11,913 nucleotides of DNA from JBMNTQ01 sp050945815 (GTDB lineage: Bacteria > Bacillota > Clostridia > Christensenellales > JBMNTQ01): assembly GCA_050945815.1 (NCBI GenBank), contig JBMNTQ010000049.1:1-11913 (forward strand). Reading direction: 5' to 3'. Under the pieces are notes generated by a model that made no database searches, was not told where the DNA came from, and worked only from the letters and a program-made list of their open reading frames with translations. Both the position numbers and the translations under genes were made by a program. This document shows positions 6,644 to 11,913 of the stretch, in pieces (the stretch's first letter is position 1; every line of letters starts with the position of its first letter).

Positions 6644-7947
6644 CAATCCTCCAGCCAGGAAGGAATACAGTCGTTGCGCAGCAAATCTTCAAAGCTCTGC
6701 CGCGTTTTCATCAATTCAGCTTTCCCGTCTTTCACCAGCACAATCGCCGGAATAGGCAATTTATTATAGTTGCTGGCCATAGAAAAATTGTATGCACCCG
6801 TGGAAAACACCGCAATAATATCACCGTATTCTGCCTTTGCCAGCATAATGTCCCAGGCAATCATGTCCCCAGACTCACAGCAACGCCCCGCAATAGACAC
6901 CAGGTCATCCGCCGGCTCCAAAGCCCGGTTTGCTACCATTGCAAAATATTTCGCCTGGTAGAGGGCAGGCCGCGGATTGTCCGGCATCCCACCGTCAATA
7001 GCCACATATTTGCGCACCCCCGGGATATCCTTCACAGAACCCACCGTATACAGTGTGGTTCCCGCCTCGCCCACAATAGAGCGCCCGGGTTCAATGCCAA
7101 ACCGCGGCACAGGTATCTTCGCCTTCTCACAGGAAGCTTTAAGCTGCTTCGCCATTGCCGCCACATATGCGCCGGGCGAGAGAGGCTTGTCCTCGTTGGT
7201 ATAATGAATGCCGTAGCCTCCGCCGAAATTCAGCTCGTTTACATCGCAGCCCGTCTCCGCCATCACTTGGGCAACCTGCCCCACCATGGTGTCCACTGCC
7301 TTCTCAAAAGGCTCCAGCTCAAAAATCTGCGAGCCTATATGGCAGTGTAGCCCCTCAAAAACCAAGCAATCGTGGGCTAGTATGTTTCGGATAATGGGCG
7401 TCACCTCATCCTTGCCTACACCAAACTTAGAATCCATGTTACCAGTCATGATATATTTATGGGTATGGGCATCAACATTAGGCCGCATACGCAGCATAAC
7501 ATAGGCCTTTCTCCCTAACGATCGGGCAATTGCCCCAATCCTGTCCACCTCATCGCCATTGTCAATCACGATGCTGCCCACGCCGTTTCGAATCGCCATA
7601 CGCAGCTCATCATCGGTCTTAACGTTCCCGTGCAAGTGAATATGCACCGGCGGAAAGCCAGCCTTCAAAGCAGTATAAAGCTCGGCACCAGACACAACAT
7701 CCATCCCCAGCCCTTCCTGCTGAATAATCTTGCACATTGCAGTATTCAAGAATGCCTTGCTGGCAAAGTAGGCCCGCCCCACAAGGTTCGCGTCTATCGC
7801 CTGTTTAAACGCCCGGCAAACGCTGCGTATTTTATCTTCTTCCATGACATACAGCGGCGTACCAAACTCCTTCACCAGCTCCGCCGTATCACAGCCGCCC
7901 AAAACCAGCCTTCCGGCTTCATTAATCTTACGATCCGCCCATTCCAT
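6643..7947 (-). CDS. lysA: Diaminopimelate decarboxylase
   Basis: This 434-residue cytoplasmic PLP enzyme decarboxylates meso-diaminopimelate to L-lysine, the last step of lysine synthesis. It has the alanine-racemase-fold barrel followed by a beta domain. Key sites are visible: Schiff-base lysine K64 in YFASKAF, HIGS (203-206), the phosphate-binding GGGYG (242-246), EPGRS (286-290) and the second-subunit CESGD (357-361) with Cys357. Length and motif order are normal. The start is ATG at 7947, with GGGGGA about 9 bases upstream. It has its own promoter and terminator, so it is probably transcribed alone. The leader of about 40 bases is too short for a lysine riboswitch. In B. subtilis lysA also lies beyond the dacF-spoIIA-spoVA genes, so its position after a dacF-like gene is a remnant of that order. 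Confidence 0.97.
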   Translation of the reverse strand: MEWADRKINEAGRLVLGGCDTAELVKEFGTPLYVMEEDKIRSVCRAFKQAIDANLVGRAYFASKAFLNTAMCKIIQQEGLGMDVVSGAELYTALKAGFPPVHIHLHGNVKTDDELRMAIRNGVGSIVIDNGDEVDRIGAIARSLGRKAYVMLRMRPNVDAHTHKYIMTGNMDSKFGVGKDEVTPIIRNILAHDCLVFEGLHCHIGSQIFELEPFEKAVDTMVGQVAQVMAETGCDVNELNFGGGYGIHYTNEDKPLSPGAYVAAMAKQLKASCEKAKIPVPRFGIEPGRSIVGEAGTTLYTVGSVKDIPGVRKYVAIDGGMPDNPRPALYQAKYFAMVANRALEPADDLVSIAGRCCESGDMIAWDIMLAKAEYGDIIAVFSTGAYNFSMASNYNKLPIPAIVLVKDGKAELMKTRQSFEDLLRNDCIPSWLED

Positions 7948-7957
7948 ACTTCAATTT

Positions 7958-8031
7958 CCCCCAATAAGCTTAAACCATTTGAACTACATGAAGAATTCTA
8001 TCATATGCCTCTTTATTGTGTCAATTGGGGG
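7958..8031. repeat. Inverted repeat flanking the lysA promoter
   Basis: The 8-base arms CCCCCAAT (7958-7965) and ATTGGGGG (8024-8031) bracket the lysA promoter and leader. One arm touches the -35 box and the other contains the lysA Shine-Dalgarno. Only the latter would be in the transcript, so any joint function would have to act on DNA, for example as a pair of operator half-sites. Arms this short and so far apart may be chance. Confidence 0.3.
7995..8024 (-). promoter_or_regulatory. Sigma-A-type promoter of lysA
   Basis: On the minus strand a perfect TTGACA (8019-8024) is followed after 18 bases by TAGAAT (7995-8000), with TG one base before the -10 (extended -10). Transcription would start near 7988, about 40 bases before ATG 7947. 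It occupies the 127-base gap after the DacF-like gene. That gap has no clear terminator, only a weak GC-rich fold (around 8052-8072) without a U-run. Confidence 0.8.
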
Positions 8032-8074
8032 AGAATGCGGTCAGAAATTGCCGGTTTTAGCCCAGCAGGCCAGA

Positions 8075-9241
8075 CTAGTACAGCCACATGCGTATGATCC
8101 TCAAAAGGCTGTTAACAAAAGAACGCTGTTCTACACTTTTCTGCGGATATACAGGAATCCGGGCCAATTCCTTCTGCCCGCTTTTTACCACCAGCTCCCC
8201 AACAGCCTTGTCCGAATCCAAAGGCGCCGCAAGTTCATCCTGAATTTCCAATTGCTTATCCAGGTTCTGCTCCTCGCCTTTTTTCAACAACAGGTTCAAA
8301 TCCTCGCCGGCTACCAGGTTAATCTGCCCTTCCACACCGCCCTGTACCTCAGCATTCTTCTTAACCACTTCGTTTTCCCGGGCTACCGTCAAGTTCGAGT
8401 AGTTGGCAAATCCAAAGTCTAGCAGGGCTGATGCTGCCTCAAACCGACCGTTTGAGTTGTTCGCACCCAAAACCACGCATATATATGAGGATTCTCCCCG
8501 TGTCGCGCTGCCTGCCAAGCAATATCCAGCCGTATTAGACGAGCCGGTCTGTATGCCGTTCGCACCGTTATAAAAGCGGATCAACCGGTTTGGGTTGACA
8601 AGCTCCGTCTCCCTGCCGTCATTGTGTACCAGTTTATCCATATAGTTCTTGCTCCAGCGCAGCATGGAATCATGCTTCAAGATCTCCCGGGCAACTGCAG
8701 CAACATCCCGGGCCGATGTCTTCTGCTGCTCCGCGGACTTTGCCCCAGTAGCATTTTCAAACGTCGTATTGTGCAGCCCCAGAGTCTTTGCTTTCTGGTT
8801 CATCTCCTGCACAAAAACCTCCTCCGAGCCACTTATATGCTCGGTCAGTGCCAGGCATGCGTCGTTGGCGGAAATCATCACCACCGCCTTCATCAGTTCT
8901 TCCACGGTATATTGTCCGCCCGCGTCCAAAAACGCTTGCATACCACCCATGGAAGCTGCCTTTTCACTCACGCTCACCGAATCTGTCATCGACATTTTCC
9001 CGCTGTCTATCGCCTCTAAAAATAGCAATATCGACATTGCCTTAGAAACCCCAGCCACGTCTTTCGCTTCGTCCGCGTTTTGTTCGCTCAACACTGTCCC
9101 AGTCTTTGCGTCCATCAATATTGCTGCGTCCGCCTCCACCTCCACCACAGCCTGATTCTCCGCATGCACGACTATGGGCATCAGCAACAACCATACTAGA
9201 ATCAATATGATTCCGCGTTTTACCGCCTGATAGCGTTTCAT
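8075..9241 (-). CDS. dacF: DacF-like penicillin-binding protein with degenerate active site (probable pseudoenzyme)
   Basis: This 388-residue protein has the full architecture of an S11 carboxypeptidase: a signal peptide ending at VHA (cleavage after about 27), a peptidase domain, a C-terminal beta domain (about 285-365) and an amphipathic tail (FVNSLLRIIRMWLY). The active site is broken. Where the paralogue at 2234-3370 reads ASTTK, this one reads AGVSK, so the nucleophile is Gly64 (codon GGG, 9050-9052); Lys67 is kept. The SxN motif S124-A-N126 is kept. KTG is Q231-T-G (codon CAG, 8549-8551). Without the serine no acyl-enzyme can form, so carboxypeptidase activity and covalent penicillin binding are not expected. 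The frame is otherwise clean, which argues for a maintained protein, not a decaying gene. Position after deoB-punA matches B. subtilis dacF. The start is ATG at 9241 with AAGGAGG 7 bases upstream, held in a hairpin. The neighbouring spoIIA genes of Bacillus are absent. Confidence 0.9.
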   Translation of the reverse strand: MKRYQAVKRGIILILVWLLLMPIVVHAENQAVVEVEADAAILMDAKTGTVLSEQNADEAKDVAGVSKAMSILLFLEAIDSGKMSMTDSVSVSEKAASMGGMQAFLDAGGQYTVEELMKAVVMISANDACLALTEHISGSEEVFVQEMNQKAKTLGLHNTTFENATGAKSAEQQKTSARDVAAVAREILKHDSMLRWSKNYMDKLVHNDGRETELVNPNRLIRFYNGANGIQTGSSNTAGYCLAGSATRGESSYICVVLGANNSNGRFEAASALLDFGFANYSNLTVARENEVVKKNAEVQGGVEGQINLVAGEDLNLLLKKGEEQNLDKQLEIQDELAAPLDSDKAVGELVVKSGQKELARIPVYPQKSVEQRSFVNSLLRIIRMWLY

Positions 9242-9294
9242 AAAAAAACCTCCTTGCGACTTTTTAATTAGTTTCCATCCGCAAGAAGGTTTTT
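9242..9294 (-). terminator. Terminator-like hairpin that sequesters the dacF-like Shine-Dalgarno
   Basis: On the minus strand the arms AAAAACCTTCTTGCG (9280-9294) and CGCAAGGAGGTTTTT (9244-9258) form a 15-bp stem with one G-U pair and a 21-base loop. The T-run (seven T, 9242-9248) ends directly at the ATG of the DacF-like gene. The 3' arm contains the whole GCAAGGAGG ribosome site. The structure starts 21 bases after the punA stop, so it can act as the terminator of spoIIM-deoB-punA and, in any read-through RNA, hide the ribosome site of the next gene. Confidence 0.85.
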
Positions 9295-9298
9295 ATGC
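9269..9298 (-). promoter_or_regulatory. Candidate forespore-type promoter spanning the hairpin
   Basis: On the minus strand GCATA (9294-9298) matches the sigma-F/sigma-G -35 as I recall it (GYATA / GHATR). After 18 bases comes GAAACTA (9269-9275), which matches five of seven positions of a sigma-G-type -10 (CATWHTA); the GG expected for sigma-F is missing. Transcription would start near 9261, in the loop, so the RNA would lack the 5' arm and keep a free AAGGAGG. B. subtilis dacF is forespore-expressed, which makes this plausible, but the -10 match is only moderate. Confidence 0.35.
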
Positions 9299-9315
9299 AG
9301 TTTAAAAATACGTCA

Positions 9316-10137
9316 TTAGAATTCAACGCGTTTGAAAAATTCGTCCAGCAACAGCGTTAACTGCCCCTGCACTCGATTGGCTGTCTCAAACACCTCGTCG
9401 TGGGTCAGCTGATGGTTTTTGCAAATACCTGCCGCATGGTTGGTAATACAAGACAACCCCGCCACCTTCAAGCCGCAATGGCGCGCAGCTATCACCTCCG
9501 GCACAGTAGACATCCCCACAGCCGACGCGCCCACGATCCGAAGCATATTGATTTCTGCCGGTGTCTCGAAGTTGGGGCCGCTCATCATAGCATAAATACC
9601 TTTTTTAAGAGGCAGTTGCTGCTCGTTTCCGATTTCATGCAAAATATCGATATATCCTTCATCATAACAGCGGCTCATATCCGGAAAACGCGGCCCAAAT
9701 TCCTCCAGGTTTTCACCAATCAGCGGATTAAAAGCCGTATGGTTGATGTGGTCGCTAATCGTCATAATCGTACCGGAAGGCCAGGACGGATCAATGCCTC
9801 CCGCAGCGTTGGTGACAATCAGTGCAGACACACCTAAAAGCTTCATCACCCGTACCGGAATAACCACTTCCTGCGGCGAATACCCTTCATAGCAATGAAA
9901 ACGCCCTTTCATCATGATAACAGGCACGCCCGCCTTCTCCCCTGCCACAAACTTCGAATCATGTCCAAAAACGGTGGAAACAGGAAACCCGGGAATCTTT
10001 TCATAAGGCAAGCTCTGCACATTATCCAGCGTCTCTCCATAATGCCCCAGCCCAGAGCCCAAAATAACCCCAACCTTTGGGCGAACGTCTACTTTCTCCG
10101 CCACAAACTCATACGCTTTTTGAATCCGCTGCATCAT
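9316..10137 (-). CDS. punA: Purine nucleoside phosphorylase (trimeric, PNP-I type)
   Basis: This 273-residue cytoplasmic enzyme splits guanosine, inosine and their deoxy forms with phosphate into base and (deoxy)ribose-1-phosphate. Features of the low-molecular-mass trimeric class are present: phosphate-loop GSGLG (27-31), His59 in FGHDSKFV, GRFHCYEGY (78-86), TNAAGG (109-114), GPNFET (187-192) with the base-binding Glu191, GMSTVPE (208-214) and Asn233 in TNHAAG. The start is ATG at 10137 (or 10134, in tandem); AGGGGA lies about 12 bases upstream, slightly far. The gap to deoB is 7 bases, so the pair is cotranscribed. DeoB interconverts the pentose-1-phosphates produced here to the 5-phosphates. 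The same pair, followed by dacF, occurs in B. subtilis (drm-pupG-dacF). Confidence 0.96.
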   Translation of the reverse strand: MMQRIQKAYEFVAEKVDVRPKVGVILGSGLGHYGETLDNVQSLPYEKIPGFPVSTVFGHDSKFVAGEKAGVPVIMMKGRFHCYEGYSPQEVVIPVRVMKLLGVSALIVTNAAGGIDPSWPSGTIMTISDHINHTAFNPLIGENLEEFGPRFPDMSRCYDEGYIDILHEIGNEQQLPLKKGIYAMMSGPNFETPAEINMLRIVGASAVGMSTVPEVIAARHCGLKVAGLSCITNHAAGICKNHQLTHDEVFETANRVQGQLTLLLDEFFKRVEF

Positions 10138-10144
10138 CGCTCTC

Positions 10145-11311
10145 TCATTCCCCTTTCAGTTCTTTAGCAAACGATTTACCAAGAGGCCATGTCCCCAGCC
10201 CCAAATATTCTATGACTGTCGCCGCAATGTCCGCAAAGCTTTCACGCACCCCCAAGTCACCGCCCCGCGAAAGACCGCGCCCATATGCAAGGATCGGCGT
10301 ATACTCTCGGGTATGGTCTGTTCCGGGAATGGTCGGGTCACACCCATGGTCCGACGTTATCACCAGCAAGTCCTCTATCTTCAGTGCGCCTACTATCTCC
10401 GGCAGCCTTTTATCAAAATAGGCGAGGGCAGCAGCATAGCCCTCCACATCGTTGCGATGTCCATACAGCATATCGAAATCCACAAGGTTTGTAAAGATCA
10501 GCCCGCAACTCCCTTCCCCCATCATACGCAGCGTCTCTTGGATGCCGGAAGGGTTGTCCACAGTATGCTCACTTCTAGTCAACCCCCGAGAAACAAAAAT
10601 ATCCTCAATTTTCCCCACGCCCCAAACTTCCAGCCCCGCTTCTGCTATCGCATCCAGCATCGTCCTGTCCGTCGGCGGCAGGGAAAAATCACGGCGGCGA
10701 ACCGTACGCGTATACTGCCCGCTCTCTCCTTCAAAAGGCCGTGCAATGACGCGGCCCACAGCAAAATCACCGGTCAACACGTCCCGCGCCGTTTTACATA
10801 TATCGTATTGACGGTCAATCGGAATAACCCCCTCGTGGGCTGCAATCTGAAAAACACTGTCCGCAGACGTATATACAATCGGCTTCCCTGTCGCTACATG
10901 CTCGTCCCCCAGCCGCATGATGATTTCCGTCCCGGAAGCGGCCTCGTTGCCCAATACGCCTGAAACGCCCGTTGCCGCACAAAAAGCGTCGATCACTTCT
11001 TGCGGAAACCCCTCAGGAAAGGTGGGAAAAGACGGTGCAAGAATTCCGGCAATCTCCCAATGGCCGCCGGTCGTATCCTTGCCGGGAAACTGTTCCATAG
11101 CCTTCCCGTAAAACCCCTTGGGCGACGATATCGGTTTTATGCCGCTGCCCGGAATGTTGCCCAGGCCCAACGACCGAAGATTGGGCAATTCAAGCCCGGT
11201 TTCCTCTACAATATGCGCCAACGTATTCGCGTTTTCGTCTCCAAAGCGATGGGCATCCGGCAAAGCTCCCACCCCAACGCTGTCAAGCACGATCAATATC
11301 ACCCGTTTCAT
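10145..11311 (-). CDS. deoB: Phosphopentomutase
   Basis: This 388-residue alkaline-phosphatase-superfamily enzyme interconverts (deoxy)ribose-1-phosphate and -5-phosphate, linking nucleoside breakdown to central metabolism. The metal ligands are in place: D10 (VLDSVG), D280 and H285 (FDMLYGHR), D321-H322 (TSDHGCDPT) and H333 (GTDHTREYTP). The phosphorylated threonine is T80 in GKDTTGGHWE, and the DeoB cap domain lies between about 95 and 270 (YTSADSVFQIAAHEG). I start at ATG 11311 because it begins MKRVILIVLDSVG, the family N-terminus, with GGGAGG 8 bases upstream; a longer in-frame start at 11356 would run back into spoIIM. The spoIIM stop is 4 bases away and lies within the ribosome site region, so coupling is likely. 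Confidence 0.97.
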   Translation of the reverse strand: MKRVILIVLDSVGVGALPDAHRFGDENANTLAHIVEETGLELPNLRSLGLGNIPGSGIKPISSPKGFYGKAMEQFPGKDTTGGHWEIAGILAPSFPTFPEGFPQEVIDAFCAATGVSGVLGNEAASGTEIIMRLGDEHVATGKPIVYTSADSVFQIAAHEGVIPIDRQYDICKTARDVLTGDFAVGRVIARPFEGESGQYTRTVRRRDFSLPPTDRTMLDAIAEAGLEVWGVGKIEDIFVSRGLTRSEHTVDNPSGIQETLRMMGEGSCGLIFTNLVDFDMLYGHRNDVEGYAAALAYFDKRLPEIVGALKIEDLLVITSDHGCDPTIPGTDHTREYTPILAYGRGLSRGGDLGVRESFADIAATVIEYLGLGTWPLGKSFAKELKGE

Positions 11312-11315
11312 CTGC

Positions 11316-11913
11316 CTACCCTCCCACGATAGCTCCAGCAAATATTCGCAGCACAAACGGAACCATCAACGATTCTATTATAACACCGATTAAACAAAAT
11401 AGGGAGATGCGCGCCACCTGCCGAACATACTCCTGATTGACTCCATTTCGGTTTCGAGCAGCCAGCCTGTATTTGCGCAAAGCCCTGCTTCGGATGCTGT
11501 TTAAGGCAGAGACCACGCCCAAACGCACATACGCCATCACGCTGATGAAATTCGGCGGCACAATACAGACGATGCATACCAAAGCGCCCACAAAGCCGTA
11601 ATGGATAATCAAGGTGGAAACTGTAAATCCAATCATAAACCCCTTTATCGTCATAGTAACCAGCATAACGGGAATCCCCACGATGAAAAAGCCGGAAGCA
11701 GCGATAATCAGCAGCAGCTTGATGTTGTTATACAGCGACTGCAGTAAAACACTGCCGATATCCGGCGAGTTATCTTTAAGCACCGCGAAAAACGAATTTA
11801 AATAACCGGACACATCCCCCATCTGCCCATCCGACAGAGCGGAAGCAGAAAAAGTCCCGGTTGCCAGGCCCATAAGAAAGAAGAATAACACCACCAGATA
11901 CAACGCAAGGTTT
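11316..11913 (-). CDS. spoIIM: Stage II sporulation protein M, N-terminus cut off
   Basis: SpoIIM is a mother-cell membrane protein of the SpoIID-SpoIIM-SpoIIP complex, which degrades septal peptidoglycan and drives engulfment of the forespore. The frame is open to the right window edge (…NLALYLVVLFFFLMG), so the first residues, usually some 10-20, are missing; TTG at 11903 is in frame but would start inside the first membrane helix and is not a likely start. Four to five hydrophobic segments are visible, with the family pattern of a membrane segment, the loop LNSFFAVLKDNS, LLIIAASGFFIVGIPVML, a Gly-rich IKGFMIGFTVS and the conserved PPNFISV near the loop before the basic RSRALRKYRLAARNRN. 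Length (about 200 with the missing part) is usual. In many Clostridia xerD follows; here deoB starts 4 bases after the stop. Confidence 0.9.
   Translation of the reverse strand, partial: NLALYLVVLFFFLMGLATGTFSASALSDGQMGDVSGYLNSFFAVLKDNSPDIGSVLLQSLYNNIKLLLIIAASGFFIVGIPVMLVTMTIKGFMIGFTVSTLIIHYGFVGALVCIVCIVPPNFISVMAYVRLGVVSALNSIRSRALRKYRLAARNRNGVNQEYVRQVARISLFCLIGVIIESLMVPFVLRIFAGAIVGG

Noticed and set aside
6640..7350. 236-codon plus-strand open frame opposite lysA
   Set aside because: lysA is complete with all catalytic motifs, promoter and terminator on the other strand; the antisense frame is rich in His, Arg and Pro without family resemblance, as expected for a codon-bias shadow.
7948..8074. 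Lysine riboswitch upstream of lysA
   Set aside because: The promoter at 7995-8024 leaves a leader of about 40 bases, far below the ~170 bases an L-box needs, and no L-box motifs are visible.
10313..10963. 216-codon plus-strand open frame opposite deoB
   Set aside because: It is a shadow of the deoB reading frame; no ribosome site, promoter or recognisable motif.
11312..11356. Longer deoB beginning at 11356 (MCCEYLLELSWEGRQ extension)
   Set aside because: The extension overlaps the end of spoIIM, is not part of the family N-terminus and lacks a good ribosome site; ATG 11311 has one at 8 bases.

Overview
The window reads as a chromosomal core segment of an endospore-forming member of the Firmicutes, most likely class Clostridia. 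Every gene I can support lies on the minus strand, so transcription runs from the right end to the left. The evidence for the lineage is a set of sporulation genes (spoIIM, the ytfI-ytfJ pair, two DacB/DacF-type carboxypeptidases) embedded in neighbourhoods known from Bacillus and Clostridia (spoIIM / deoB-punA-dacF / lysA, and scpA-scpB / dacB / rluB). Shine-Dalgarno sites are purine-rich, several starts are TTG, and intrinsic terminators are of the Gram-positive type. I see no mobile element, CRISPR array, rRNA or tRNA.

Layout in transcription order. (1) 11913-8075: spoIIM (cut by the window edge), deoB and punA are packed with gaps of 4-7 bases. A 77-base intergenic hairpin follows, then a DacF-like protein. 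(2) 8074-6585: lysA has its own sigma-A-type promoter and a strong terminator overlapping its stop codon, so it looks monocistronic. (3) 6554-4490: a sigma-A-type promoter starts an M50 site-2 protease, scpA and scpB unit that ends at a hairpin terminator. (4) 4510-1499: a candidate forespore (sigma-F/G-like) promoter is built into that terminator. It precedes the ytfI homologue (DUF2953), ytfJ/gerW, an intact DacB-type carboxypeptidase and rluB, packed or overlapping. (5) 1438-1: a promoter, a leader of about 85 bases and the first 439 codons of a biotin-dependent carboxyltransferase that runs off the left edge.

How the genes fit together: SpoIIM, YtfJ and the carboxypeptidases belong to spore engulfment, germination and peptidoglycan remodelling. 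ScpAB works with SMC in chromosome condensation and segregation. LysA makes lysine from meso-diaminopimelate, itself a peptidoglycan precursor. DeoB and PunA recycle nucleosides and pentose phosphates.

Two observations stand out. First, the DacF-like protein at 8075-9241 has lost the nucleophilic serine of SxxK (Gly64) and the lysine of KTG (Gln231), while its paralogue at 2234-3370 keeps all motifs; it looks like a penicillin-binding pseudoenzyme. Second, its Shine-Dalgarno lies in the 3' arm of a terminator-like hairpin whose U-run abuts the start codon. A forespore-type promoter candidate spans the 5' arm and loop, which would let a stage-specific transcript escape the sequestration that read-through transcripts suffer. 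No wholly new multi-gene system is visible; the novelty lies in these modifications of a conserved sporulation locus.
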